Below, piece by piece: positions 28,456-37,051 of a stretch of DNA of 64,000 nt. Under the pieces are notes generated by a model. It was not told the origin of the DNA and made no database searches. It saw only the letters and a program-made list of their open reading frames with translations. Source of the DNA: Thermocoleostomius sinensis A174 (GTDB lineage Bacteria > Cyanobacteriota > Cyanobacteriia > Elainellales > Elainellaceae); contig NZ_CP113797.1 in assembly GCF_026802175.1 (NCBI RefSeq), positions 186,001 to 250,000 on the forward strand. The letters are read 5' to 3'. Every line of letters starts with the position of its first letter. Position 1 is the stretch's first letter. The position numbers and the translations under genes were made by a program.

Positions 28456-28827
28456 ATGACCGAGGCCCGCAATGTTCTAGGAGGAACCCTTGAACTGTGC
28501 TGCACTGATCCGATGACCGGATACTATCGCGATGGCAAATGCAATACCGGCGGAGGCGATATGGGGGCGCATGTTGTCTGTGCCCAAGTTACGGAAGAGT
28601 TTTTGGCGTTCACCCAATCACGCGGTAATGATTTGAGCACCCCTATGCCCATGTTCAACTTTCCTGGCTTGAAACCCGGCGATCGCTGGTGTTTGTGTGC
28701 CTCTCGTTGGAAAGAAGCGCTCGATGCAGGGGTTGCGCCACCAGTTGTCTTAACTGCCACTCATGCCTCAGCATTAGAGTATGTGTCCCTTGAAGAGTTG
28801 AAGCGTTATGCAGTTGATTCGGTTTAA
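28456..28827 (+). CDS. DUF2237 family protein
   Basis: Conserved protein of 123 residues. It matches the family pattern throughout: NVLGGTLELCCTDPMTGYYRDG near the N terminus, then CNTGGGDMGAHVVCA, TQSRGNDLSTPMP, FPGLKPGDRWCLCA and APPVVLTATHASALEYV. Several conserved Cys (in LCC, KCN, VCA, WCLC) suggest metal or redox chemistry, but no function is established. It is found in many proteobacteria, cyanobacteria and algae. The end overlaps the next possible start by 20 bases. Confidence 0.9.
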   Translation: MTEARNVLGGTLELCCTDPMTGYYRDGKCNTGGGDMGAHVVCAQVTEEFLAFTQSRGNDLSTPMPMFNFPGLKPGDRWCLCASRWKEALDAGVAPPVVLTATHASALEYVSLEELKRYAVDSV

Positions 28828-29530
28828 GAAAACGTTACAACAAACGGTCTGTACCGATACGCCTAGTTGGAATGAGTCTGCTGGAACTAGATTGTCTCAA
28901 GTTCCAATGTCTCAAACCTCCCCTAACGTTTCTCGAAAAGTTTTGCCTCGGTCTTGCGGGTTGATGTCGTGGGGAATGTGGTTATTCCCGGAAGCAACCA
29001 ATCTAGCCGCATTAAGCAGCACTCTGATTATCGTCGGCGTTCTGAATCTTGTAAGTTTGCCAGGATTGAGCGCGCCCAGTCCTAGCCTAAGCCACAACCT
29101 CGATCGATCGACCGCGATTCCTGATCCTCTACAACTAGCTCAAACAATTCCGCTGAATTTGGAAGGGCGTCATCCCGATGATATTGCGGTGCGGGTTCAA
29201 GGCATTCGGTTTGTTGAAAACAGCATTGTGCTTAATTTGGAAATTGTCAACGGTTCTGATATTGCCATTCACCTTAATAGCGGCGATCCCCAGCAAGGCA
29301 TGGTGCTGCGGGATGATGTGGGCAATCGATATAACCTGGTTACTCCTGAAAGAAATTCGTCGATTGGGCTACTGGCAGGCGAAACCTTGACTGAGGAATT
29401 CACGTTTACTGGGCCGGTGTCTTCATCGGCAACATCGCTCACACTGATTACTAATGATCAAGCAGGACAGACAGATGTCGTGCCCACGATCGTACCTAAG
29501 ATTGTGATTTCTGGTATTCCAGTCAAATAA
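28808..29530 (+). CDS. Exported protein with an Ig-like/DUF4352-like domain, unknown
   Basis: Protein of up to 240 residues. A long polar N region precedes a hydrophobic segment (about 66-88, LAALSSTLIIVGVLNLVSLPG), so it is probably exported or anchored. The C-terminal 130 residues are strand-rich (IRFVENSIVLNLEIVNGSD, GMVLRDDVGNRYNLV, ETLTEEFTFTG), as in small beta-sandwich domains that stabilise extracytoplasmic proteins. The ATG at 28808 overlaps the DUF2237 gene by 20 bases; an ATG at 28907 would avoid this. Function unknown; translational coupling with the DUF2237 gene is possible. Confidence 0.7.
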   Translation: MQLIRFKKTLQQTVCTDTPSWNESAGTRLSQVPMSQTSPNVSRKVLPRSCGLMSWGMWLFPEATNLAALSSTLIIVGVLNLVSLPGLSAPSPSLSHNLDRSTAIPDPLQLAQTIPLNLEGRHPDDIAVRVQGIRFVENSIVLNLEIVNGSDIAIHLNSGDPQQGMVLRDDVGNRYNLVTPERNSSIGLLAGETLTEEFTFTGPVSSSATSLTLITNDQAGQTDVVPTIVPKIVISGIPVK

Positions 29531-29666
29531 GCTGCCTCTGTCTAACACCCTCTAATTTTTCAGCGACCTTCGACATCAGGAACGTTCTCGCCTCTGCGGA
29601 AGGAGACAGAACTGATGCACTCATCTTCTCAATAGTTCAATTTTCCGAAGCTAGGGAACTTCAATT

Positions 29667-29692
29667 GAGTTCTCCTACAAATAGGAGAACTC
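29667..29692. repeat. Perfect 10-bp inverted repeat with 6-base loop
   Basis: GAGTTCTCCT-ACAAAT-AGGAGAACTC. It is not followed by a T run on either strand, so it does not look like a simple terminator. It could be an operator or an mRNA hairpin in the ppsA upstream region; the right arm contains AGGAGA, a ribosome-binding-like sequence. Confidence 0.7.
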
Positions 29693-29894
29693 TTGGGTCG
29701 CTAGGGGGGTGGCAACTGCTGAATCGCATAAGTCCTACGCAAGTCCTATAATAGATGGAACCCATGAACGTTGAGTATGCTTTGCTTGCAAGCAACTTTT
29801 GATGTGGTTCAGCATTACAGCAGAGTTAACCCCTAGATGCATTGAACTGTGCTAAATTCAGCACTCTCTGCTTCATTCAACTTAATAAAACTCA

Positions 29895-29939
29895 GGTGGT
29901 TTCACCAGCTTCTCCAAACTTTTCTTTAAGAATGGTGAA
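29895..29939 (+). promoter_or_regulatory. Alternative hairpins in ppsA leader
   Basis: GGTG-GTTT-CACC (29895-29906) can form a small hairpin. The same TTCACCA (29901-29907) is perfectly complementary to TGGTGAA (29933-29939). The two pairings exclude each other, a layout seen in attenuators and riboswitch expression platforms. No ligand domain was recognised, so this is speculative. Confidence 0.3.
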
Positions 29940-30189
29940 GGTTTAGCTTTTCCTATTCATCCTATCGGAATCGTCAAACTCAATCCCTATGTTGGTGCAG
30001 TCCTTGCTTACCGTTATGAACTGAGTGCAGATTCAATTCAAGGCTCAAAGTCAAGGCCCAAAGTTGTCTCTTTCCTGGTTGATCGATTCTGGTTGTAGTT
30101 GTGTCATTTCGGTCGGTTTCTGCTAATCACATTTTTGATTTCAAACGCTTTATTTTTTATTTCAAGTTCATTGGTGGGAGAAATCTTGC

Positions 30190-32718
30190 ATGTATACCGC
30201 TAAACAATCTGAAGACAATCTAAATTTAGAACAAGGTTCTAGAGAGCAAGCGTTGGTTTTGTGGTACGAAGAGGTTGGAATTGATGATATCCATTTAGTG
30301 GGTGGCAAAAATGCCTCGTTGGGCGAAATGATTCGTCAGCTTGCGTCTCAGGGTGTAAATGTTCCGACTGGGTTTGCCACTACCGCCTATGCCTTTCGCT
30401 ACTTCATGGAGCGGGCTGGATTGGACGATCGCTTGCGAGAGTTGTTTTCAGACTTGGATGCCGAAAACCTCAGTAATTTGCAAGAGCGAGGACGGCAGGC
30501 ACGAGCCATGGTTTTGCATACCCCATTTCCGCCTGAATTAGAAACCGCCATTATTGAGGCATATACGAAACTGTGCGAACGCTATGGAGCCAACGACAAT
30601 GATATTTGCGATCGGCTGACATCCCACGAGCTAGAGGCCTATCGAGATTACAATTGCGGCGTGGATGTAGCAGTTCGCTCCAGCGCTACGGCCGAAGACT
30701 TACCCGATGCCAGCTTTGCTGGTCAACAGGAAACTTATCTGAATGTGTATGGAATTAAGCCTGTATTAGAAGCTTGTCACCGTTGCTTTGCCTCTCTGTT
30801 TACCGATCGAGCCATTTCCTACCGCGCCATCAAGGGTTTTGATCACTTCGACGTGGCGCTATCGGTGGGGGTGCAAAAGATGGTGAGATCGGATTTGGCC
30901 ACATCAGGAGTCATGTTCTCAATCGATACGGAAACAGGCTTCAAAAATGCGGCACTTATTACAGCGGCCTATGGCTTGGGTGAGAATGTGGTGCAGGGAG
31001 CGGTAACACCGGACGAGTATCTGGTGTTCAAACCAACGCTGAAAGAAGGCTTCAGACCGATTCTCGACAAACGCTTGGGCAGTAAAGAGATCAAGATGAT
31101 CTACGATGAGGGCGGCGGTAAGCTAACTAAAAACGTACCCGTACCCAATCGCGATCGAACCAAGTTTGCCCTCAGCGATGACGAAATTATTACGTTGGCC
31201 CGCTGGGCGTGTATCATCGAAGACCATTACTCGGCGGTGCATGGTTCCTACAGCCCGATGGATGTGGAGTGGGCTAAAGACGGACAAACAGGCGAGTTAT
31301 TCGTGGTGCAGGCGCGACCAGAAACTGTGCAATCGCGGCGATCGAGCAATGTGCTGCGGCAATATCGCTTGCTAGAAAAGGGCGAAATTCTGGCTACGGG
31401 GCGAGCGGTCGGTGATTTGATTGGGCAAGGGCAAGCGCGCATCATTCAAGACATTGAAAAGCTGGCTGAATTCCAAGCGGGGGAAGTGCTAATTACCGAC
31501 AAAACTGACCCTGACTGGGAGCCGATCATGAAGAAAGCCGCGGCGGTAGTCACCAAACATGGAGGGCGTACCTGCCATGCTGCCATCATTGCTCGAGAAC
31601 TGGGCATTCCAGCGATCGTCGGTTGTGGCAGTCGGCTGGATGATTTAAAAGATGGGCAAGAAATTACGGTTTCCTGCGCCGAGGGTGATGAAGGTCAAGT
31701 GTATGCAGGGTTGCTGCCCTTTGAGGTCGATGAGGTACAGCTAGAAAGCTTACCGGAAACGCGCACCAAAATTTTGATGAATGTAGGCAATCCGCAAGAG
31801 GCGTTTGGGCTGGCTTCGATTCCAAGTGATGGGGTTGGGTTGGCGCGATCGGAGTTCATTATTGCCAATCACATCCAAATTCACCCCTTGGCCTTGCTGC
31901 ACTTTGAGGAGTTGCAGGACAAAGCTGCTAAGTGGGACATCAGCAATTTGACGGAAGGCTATGACAACAAAGCCGATTACTTTGTCGATAAGCTGACGCG
32001 GGGCATTGCCATGTTGGCGGCGGCTTTTTATCCCAAGCCCGTAATTGTGCGCATGTCTGATTTGAAGAGCAACGAGTACGCCAATTTGATCGGGGGGAAA
32101 CAATTTGAACCGCACGAAGAAAACCCAATGATGGGCTGGCGGGGGGCGTCTCGTTATTATGATCCGCGCTATGCGGAAGCGTTTGGCCTAGAATGTACGG
32201 CTCATCGGCGCGTTCGGGAAGATATGGGGTTAACTAACGTGATTCCCATGATTCCTTTCTGTCGCACACCTGAAGAAGGGCAACGAGTCTTAGCGGAAAT
32301 GGCCAAACATGGTCTGAAACAGGGCGAAAACGGGTTGCAAGTTTATGTCATGTGCGAATTGCCCAGCAATGTGGAACTGGTGGATGAGTTTGCTCAAATC
32401 TTTGATGGGTTTTCAATCGGCTCCAATGACCTGACACAGCTAACCTTGGGACTCGATCGCGACTCAGATTTAGTAGCACACTTGTTCGATGAGCGCAACG
32501 AAGCCGTGAAGCGCAAAATTCGCCGAGTGATTGAAACCGCGAAGCAATTCAATCGCAAAGTCGGTATTTGTGGACAAGCTCCCAGCGATTATCCCGATTT
32601 TGCTGCATTCCTCGTAGAATTGGGCATTGATTCGATCAGCCTCAACCCAGACTCGGTGCTGAAGATGCTGCTGGAGGTGGCCAAGACCGAAGCAGCGATC
32701 GAACAACGGGAAAGATAG
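30190..32718 (+). CDS. ppsA: Phosphoenolpyruvate synthase
   Basis: Converts pyruvate and ATP to PEP, AMP and phosphate for gluconeogenesis. The 842 residues comprise an N-terminal ATP-grasp nucleotide domain (VGGKNASLGEM, AVRSSATAEDLPDASFAGQQ), the central phosphohistidine domain with His463 in GGRTCHAAIIARELGIPA, and the C-terminal PEP/pyruvate TIM barrel (SNDLTQLTLGLDRDS, Cys794 in GICGQAPSD as general acid). The ATG at 30190 follows a GGTGGGAG element at a normal distance. The gene has a long leader and is convergent with the GT14-like gene, 21 bases away. Confidence 0.96.
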   Translation: MYTAKQSEDNLNLEQGSREQALVLWYEEVGIDDIHLVGGKNASLGEMIRQLASQGVNVPTGFATTAYAFRYFMERAGLDDRLRELFSDLDAENLSNLQERGRQARAMVLHTPFPPELETAIIEAYTKLCERYGANDNDICDRLTSHELEAYRDYNCGVDVAVRSSATAEDLPDASFAGQQETYLNVYGIKPVLEACHRCFASLFTDRAISYRAIKGFDHFDVALSVGVQKMVRSDLATSGVMFSIDTETGFKNAALITAAYGLGENVVQGAVTPDEYLVFKPTLKEGFRPILDKRLGSKEIKMIYDEGGGKLTKNVPVPNRDRTKFALSDDEIITLARWACIIEDHYSAVHGSYSPMDVEWAKDGQTGELFVVQARPETVQSRRSSNVLRQYRLLEKGEILATGRAVGDLIGQGQARIIQDIEKLAEFQAGEVLITDKTDPDWEPIMKKAAAVVTKHGGRTCHAAIIARELGIPAIVGCGSRLDDLKDGQEITVSCAEGDEGQVYAGLLPFEVDEVQLESLPETRTKILMNVGNPQEAFGLASIPSDGVGLARSEFIIANHIQIHPLALLHFEELQDKAAKWDISNLTEGYDNKADYFVDKLTRGIAMLAAAFYPKPVIVRMSDLKSNEYANLIGGKQFEPHEENPMMGWRGASRYYDPRYAEAFGLECTAHRRVREDMGLTNVIPMIPFCRTPEEGQRVLAEMAKHGLKQGENGLQVYVMCELPSNVELVDEFAQIFDGFSIGSNDLTQLTLGLDRDSDLVAHLFDERNEAVKRKIRRVIETAKQFNRKVGICGQAPSDYPDFAAFLVELGIDSISLNPDSVLKMLLEVAKTEAAIEQRER

Positions 32719-32739
32719 CCCCCTTAAGTCTGCCAAACC

Positions 32740-33726
32740 CTAGCTTGCTTGAATGTCCGTTGGCAAGCCTGATGCCGTCCCCAACACTCGCCGATCCAGC
32801 CAGTCCAGCACCGTACTGTCGATGGCTGGATCGAATTTGCGGGCAAAGAAGGCCCCAGAGGCCGCAATCCGATCTAAATCTTTCATTGTCAGGATACAGG
32901 GGAGACCTCGTTCGTTGTGGGCAACGTCAATAAAGAAATGCTGCTTACCACTGAGTGTTAGATCGGGATTGTTTGCTAGCACTGTGTGGGGGTAAACTTC
33001 GCTCGGTACATTCATGCGGCTGAAATGTAGCACCACGTTCGGATGCGATCGGGTGAATTCACAAAGATAAGTGGCTGCTCGGTAGGATAGAGTCATATAG
33101 TACGAGCCGCCAAATAGCGGGAATGTAGCTCCAATGATGCCCGATCGATCGCGTAATCCAATCTGTAAGGCATAGCTAGTATCAAAACGCACCCAAGGTT
33201 GAACCTTGTGTAGCGCTACCCGCATCGCTCCTAACACCTTGCGCCATACCCGTGCAGGTTCCCTACGGGTCAATCGCCAGTAGTACTGATAATGATAGCG
33301 ACCGTGGGCTTCGTCGTAGGGCCAGATGCCGCCACCGCGCCCTTGAACATCGAAGACTTGACGATGATCGATAAAGGCATCTACTTGGGACTGCTCCAAT
33401 GAACTCACAAACTCGCGCAGCGGCCGCACAGGGTAGCACTGTCCGGTTAAATTAATGACCCAATCAAAACGAAGCCCAATTTTCTGCGCATAGTCAAGGG
33501 CAGCTAAATAAGAAGCCGGAAGTGAAAAATCAATCCGGCTACCATTTGAAATATTCACAATGTAAACATCAGTCAGCCCTTCAAACGCAGCCCTCTCCAG
33601 GATGAATGCTTCCCGGTTATGACTGATCAAAACGACTCCCGACGGGTCGGACTGTCGAATCACACGCACAAGCCGAACAATTTGAGGCAAGTTTTTAAAT
33701 GTTTGGATTAGGTACAACACCCGCAT
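32740..33726 (-). CDS. Core-2/I-branching-type (GT14) glycosyltransferase
   Basis: Predicted beta-1,6-N-acetylglucosaminyltransferase-like or xylosyltransferase-like enzyme of 328 residues. Family marks are the start MRVLYLIQTFKNLPQIVRLV, DWVINLTGQCYPVRPLREF (the LSGxDxPL region), FGGSYYMTLSYRAATYL (SQW-like region), and VPSEVYPHTVLANNP (PDExxFQT region), ending LTMKDLDRIAASGAFFARKF. No transmembrane segment is seen, so it is probably cytoplasmic and acts on a surface polysaccharide or lipid-linked glycan. No other polysaccharide genes are adjacent. Confidence 0.82.
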   Translation of the reverse strand: MRVLYLIQTFKNLPQIVRLVRVIRQSDPSGVVLISHNREAFILERAAFEGLTDVYIVNISNGSRIDFSLPASYLAALDYAQKIGLRFDWVINLTGQCYPVRPLREFVSSLEQSQVDAFIDHRQVFDVQGRGGGIWPYDEAHGRYHYQYYWRLTRREPARVWRKVLGAMRVALHKVQPWVRFDTSYALQIGLRDRSGIIGATFPLFGGSYYMTLSYRAATYLCEFTRSHPNVVLHFSRMNVPSEVYPHTVLANNPDLTLSGKQHFFIDVAHNERGLPCILTMKDLDRIAASGAFFARKFDPAIDSTVLDWLDRRVLGTASGLPTDIQAS

Positions 33727-34057
33727 GAGTGACCCCTATGTACGAATGACAAATTTCTATATGAATGACAAATACACGTTTGATTGAGAACACGTTGTGG
33801 TTTGATTTGTTCCCACCATAAACTGGCTCTTCTTGATCGACCATGATTTAGCCAGCATCTTCTTTAAATCATCATTAAATCTTGATTAAGTTCTGATTTA
33901 GGTGAGCACCTGTTAATGACGAGATGACTTGAGGCTCTCCCCGCAAATCATCCTCAAGCTCTCAGATCACGATACAATTTGTAATAAATCTCTTGATCCC
34001 CCTCTTACGCTAAAGCGGGATCATGGTAAACATGATGGCGCTCTCTACTGAGGTTTT
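33727..34057. other. Divergent promoter region of GT14-like gene and psb27
   Basis: About 330 bases, AT-rich, without a gene. It contains a repeated GAATGACAAAT (two copies about 20 bases apart near 33745-33770) and tandem-like ATCATTAAATC/TCTTGATTAA stretches at about 33866-33900. No defined promoter was identified. Confidence 0.5.
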
Positions 34058-34456
34058 ATGAAAACAATTTTGTCTCGTGTTCTTGCTCTAGTGCTGGTTT
34101 GCGTTATAGGTCTCATGGGTTGCTCGGCTTCACCTGCTGGCATGTCCGGGGACTATCGCCAAGACAGCCTTGCTCTCATTGAAACTCTCAGAGGAGCGCT
34201 GGAGTTGCCTGACGATTCGCCTGACAAAACTTTTGCCCAAGCTGAAGCTAAGCAGAAAATTAATGACTTCATCTCGCGATATCGTCGGGATAATTCTTTG
34301 TTGAAACTAGGCTCTTTTACCACCATGCGCACCGCTTTAAATTCGCTGGCGGGACACTACACTTCGTATCCGAATCGCCCAGTACCACAGAAGTTGAAGA
34401 ATCGGTTAGAACTGGAATTTAAGCAGGTAGAAGCTGCCCTGCGGCGAGAAGCTTAG
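34058..34456 (+). CDS. psb27: Photosystem II assembly lipoprotein Psb27
   Basis: Lumenal assembly factor that binds CP43 in immature or repairing photosystem II and keeps the Mn-cluster site accessible. The 132-residue precursor has a lipoprotein signal peptide (LALVLVCVIGLMGC, lipobox LMGC) and the four-helix domain with family motifs DYRQDSLALIETLRGALELP, DFISRYRRD and FTTMRTALNSLAGHYTSYPNRPVP. N-terminal lipidation of mature Psb27 is known from other cyanobacteria. Start ATG at 34058. Confidence 0.96.
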   Translation: MKTILSRVLALVLVCVIGLMGCSASPAGMSGDYRQDSLALIETLRGALELPDDSPDKTFAQAEAKQKINDFISRYRRDNSLLKLGSFTTMRTALNSLAGHYTSYPNRPVPQKLKNRLELEFKQVEAALRREA

Positions 34457-34517
34457 AGGTATTGTCTCGTCAATCTTGCAAGGGTCAATTTTGCAGTGTT
34501 TGGAATGATTGATTGAG

Positions 34518-34536
34518 GGGCGGGACAGTCTCGCCC
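34518..34536. terminator. Hairpin between convergent psb27 and ridA
   Basis: GGGCGGGA-CAG-TCTCGCCC forms an 8-bp stem with one G-U pair. The following tract (TTCTCTATTC) is only moderately T-rich. It is located between two convergent genes and so is probably a shared terminator. Confidence 0.5.
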
Positions 34537-34549
34537 TTCTCTATTCAGC

Positions 34550-34942
34550 TTATGCTTTGACCGCAATACATTCAATCTCAACCCGTACATCTTTGGGCAA
34601 CCGAGATACTTCTACACAGGCGCGGGCCGGAGCCGTCTCTTCGGCAAAGTATTTAGCATATACCGCATTCATCGCTGCAAAATCATTCATATCTGCCAAA
34701 AACACTGTGGTTTTAACCACATCACTGAGTCCAACCCCTGCGGCGGTCAAAATCGCTGTCAAATTAGCGATCGACTGCTCAGTTTGTTGGGCAACATCAT
34801 CGTCGCCGACAATTGTGCCCGTGTTGGGATCGAGTGGAATTTGCCCAGCGACAAAGATAAACTGCCCCGTCGCGGCGATCGCTTGATTGTATGGACCAAC
34901 GGGAGCAGGGGCTTGATCTGTGCGAATTACATGAGGGGCCAT
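34550..34942 (-). CDS. ridA: RidA family imine/enamine deaminase
   Basis: Small trimeric enzyme of 130 residues that hydrolyses reactive 2-aminoacrylate-type imines. The start is placed at the ATG at 34942 ([20 protein letters not shown]), matching family length; a longer frame to 35005 adds an unrelated hydrophobic stretch. Conserved marks are GPYNQAI near residue 18, [24 protein letters not shown] and the catalytic Arg region [20 protein letters not shown]. It is convergent with psb27 and lies downstream of tldE on the same strand (126 bases). Confidence 0.95.
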   Translation of the reverse strand: MAPHVIRTDQAPAPVGPYNQAIAATGQFIFVAGQIPLDPNTGTIVGDDDVAQQTEQSIANLTAILTAAGVGLSDVVKTTVFLADMNDFAAMNAVYAKYFAEETAPARACVEVSRLPKDVRVEIECIAVKA

Positions 34943-35068
34943 AGGACGGAGTTTCGTAAATATGAATATAACTGCGATCGTTAACTGTAGCGGAAATAGA
35001 GTCAATACGGTGCTTTAAAAACGCTACAAAATAGGGCTGCACAACAAAGAGGAGTGCTCAAGCTTGCG

Positions 35069-36382
35069 TTAAAGTCTGCCGGTAGTTGACAAACCCTCGA
35101 CAATCACAGAAGGCGTGTAGCAAGAGCCATTCCATTCTGCATCGCTTCCCATAGCTACTAAATTTTTCAGCGCAGCATATACATTACCAGCTACCATTGT
35201 GTCCTTTACCCGTCCAACAACTTCCCCTTTTTCAATGCGATAGCCCAAATCGACGTTGACCGAAAAATCGCCCGACATCCCGGCTACGTCTCCGAGCATT
35301 TGATCGACAATGATGCCTTGATCCAAGGATTTGATTAGCTCGGCAAAGGTCATCAACCCCGGCTGAATCACAAAGTTATACAAGCCAGGTGTAGGATAGC
35401 TGCCCAAGCTGGGGCGGAAGCCATTGCCCGTTGTGCCACTGCCCAAAGCTCGTCCGATCGTTCGATCGGTATAGAAAAGCTGCAATATTCCATCTTTAAT
35501 AAATGTGATGGGTTGGGTGGGGGTGCCTTCGTCATCAAACGGACAGCTAAAGGGTCCATGGTCGGGCTGTTGAGAAATGGTAATCTGGGATGACAACACT
35601 GGTTCCCCAAGCCGATCGCTCCACGGTGACGCTCGCTCTACTACTTGTTTACCGTTCATAGCCGCTTGAACGGTGCCCCACAGCATATCAGCCGCTTTGG
35701 CAGTAAATAGAACGGGGATTTTGCCGATCGGCGGAGCTACATTAGTTTGAGCCCATTCAATGCGCTGAATAATTTGGTCTACGAGCAGAACCGGGTCAAG
35801 CACATTCCGCTGAGTTTGGCCATCGGAAACGCTGAGGAAGTCTTCTCCTCGCACCCATTCCGCCGAAAGATAGCAGCTTAAGGTGGTATCAGTATAGCCG
35901 CAATCGACTCCTGCTGAGCTAATCAAGCGAATGGTTTCAACATCACATTCCCATTCTGCGGTGCAAAGAATTTCTGGATAGGAATCGCGAATTAACGCGA
36001 TCGCCTCTTGTCCCCAATGCACCAATTGTTCTACTGGTACAGATTCTCCTAAATCAGGATAGTGTTTGTGCGACGCAGGCGATAATTCAATTGTTTCTGG
36101 TTCATTGAGTTGACTAAGCGCCAACGCCCGATCGACCAACAACTGCGGTGTCACGGCTCCATAGGCAACTGCCAGACCTGGACGCCCTTGACGCCAAAGC
36201 CGCAGAGCAATGCCCTCTGATTGGGATGTTTCTAGTTGTTTAAGTCGATTAGCCTCAAAAAACACGGGACGAGAGAGCGACTGCGATTGAAATACTTCGG
36301 CCGCATCTGCCCCCGATCGCATGGCCAGTTCCAACAGTTCCTCTGCTGAAGCCGCTGGTTGCGAGAGATCAGAGTCCATCAT
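35069..36382 (-). CDS. pmbA: TldE/PmbA-family protein (TldD partner subunit)
   Basis: Homologue of the non-catalytic subunit of the TldD/TldE metalloprotease, which trims peptides such as microcins and cleaves modified precursors in E. coli. It has 437 residues from the ATG at 36382 (the upstream 17 codons to 36433 look non-coding). There is no HExxxH zinc motif, as expected for TldE. Family motifs include SQSEGIALRLW near residue 68, the central FTAKAADMLWGTVQAAMNGK, and the C-terminal GLMTFAELIKSLDQGIIVDQ region with LGDVAGMSGDFSVNV. A tldD gene is not in the window. Confidence 0.92.
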   Translation of the reverse strand: MMDSDLSQPAASAEELLELAMRSGADAAEVFQSQSLSRPVFFEANRLKQLETSQSEGIALRLWRQGRPGLAVAYGAVTPQLLVDRALALSQLNEPETIELSPASHKHYPDLGESVPVEQLVHWGQEAIALIRDSYPEILCTAEWECDVETIRLISSAGVDCGYTDTTLSCYLSAEWVRGEDFLSVSDGQTQRNVLDPVLLVDQIIQRIEWAQTNVAPPIGKIPVLFTAKAADMLWGTVQAAMNGKQVVERASPWSDRLGEPVLSSQITISQQPDHGPFSCPFDDEGTPTQPITFIKDGILQLFYTDRTIGRALGSGTTGNGFRPSLGSYPTPGLYNFVIQPGLMTFAELIKSLDQGIIVDQMLGDVAGMSGDFSVNVDLGYRIEKGEVVGRVKDTMVAGNVYAALKNLVAMGSDAEWNGSCYTPSVIVEGLSTTGRL

Positions 36383-36723
36383 CAGTGTGAGTCGTACCGA
36401 AACGAAAGGAACGAAACTATCAGCTACGAGCAAGCTAGCCGTGGCAACTATCAGCAGAATAATTGGCTAGTGACCGATAGCGATTGACTAATTCCAGAGA
36501 AAGCGCTCTGCACGATCGCTGATCGATCGTGCACTCGATTTCGATCGCTCGATTCGATCGAATGCTCATTCAGCGTTTCGCAGAGTTGCGCCAACACTCG
36601 GGAACACAATCGAGCCAACAGTAAAACACTAACCAACCGCCTAGATGACAAGTCCCTGCTAGCTAAAGCTACCTAATATCTTCCGGGATCATGGTACTTT
36701 ACGCCAGTCTCTACTTCTACCGC
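36383..36723. other. Intergenic region with palindromic CGATCG cluster
   Basis: About 340 bases upstream of pmbA without a credible gene. The 36509-36563 segment holds four CGATCG sites, a perfect 10-bp inverted repeat and a 12-bp palindrome, listed separately. Confidence 0.5.
36509..36563. repeat. Cluster of CGATCG palindromes
   Basis: TGCACGATCG (36509-36518) and CGATCGTGCA (36524-36533) form a perfect 10-bp hairpin with a 5-base loop. ATTCGATCGAAT at 36552-36563 is a perfect 12-bp palindrome. Four CGATCG cores fall within 55 bases, denser than elsewhere in this HIP1-rich window. It lies about 130-180 bases upstream of the pmbA start. Confidence 0.7.
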
Positions 36724-37051
36724 TACGATCGCCTGCGTTGGAAGGTGGTAGTTTTCTCAAGAAAGCACTCGATCTCCACTAAGCGATCGTTGAGTTTGGT
36801 TTCCTGCTCAGTCGAGCAAGCGCGAATGTGCCCTGCAAGTTCTTTCGAGCCATTGTAGGAAGTGATGTGCTGAGTGTTGAAGCTCTCAAGAAGCTCTCAA
36901 AATGAGTCTCAATTAAATCAATCCGATGATTGACCGTTTGAATTTGGGTTTGAAGTCTTTCTCGAACCGCAAAAATCTTCCACAGTGTCCCGACAATCGG
37001 AATCGAGAAGGCAACGAAGGTGAGGATGGCAATCGTCATTTCGGGATTCAT
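36724..37051 (-). pseudogene. Small single-TM coiled-coil protein gene broken by an 11-bp tandem duplication
   Basis: The intact part starts MNPEMTIAILTFVAFSIPIV (ATG at 37051): a membrane helix with a helix-rich follow-on (IQTVNHRIDLIETHFESF). The frame then reads through GAGAGCTTCTTGAGAGCTTC and ends early at 36779 with a Ser/Arg-rich tail. Removing one copy of the exact 11-bp tandem repeat at 36879-36900 restores a frame to a stop at 36724 that reads ESFNTQHITSYNG and ends DRLVEIECFLEKTTTFQRRR. That coiled-coil end resembles small conserved cyanobacterial proteins of this type. As it stands it would make a 90-residue aberrant product. A sequencing artefact is possible but an exact duplication makes a real mutation more likely. 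Confidence 0.7.
36879..36900. repeat. 11-bp exact tandem duplication causing a frameshift
   Basis: GAAGCTCTCAA at 36879-36889 is repeated exactly at 36890-36900. Eleven is not a multiple of three, so the reading frame of the minus-strand gene changes here. Confidence 0.9.

Larger units (their letters stand above)
29531..30189. other. Long leader/intergenic region upstream of ppsA
   Basis: About 660 bases with no credible gene. It contains a perfect 10-bp hairpin (29667-29692), a pair of mutually exclusive short hairpins (29895-29939) and a 13-bp near-exact tandem duplication (TCAAGGCTCAAAG/TCAAGGCCCAAAG, 30038-30063). The ppsA promoter must lie here; no clear -35/-10 pair was identified. Confidence 0.6.

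Noticed and set aside
31750-32115. Minus-strand frame of 121 codons inside ppsA
   Set aside because: Antisense shadow of a conserved enzyme gene with no family features.
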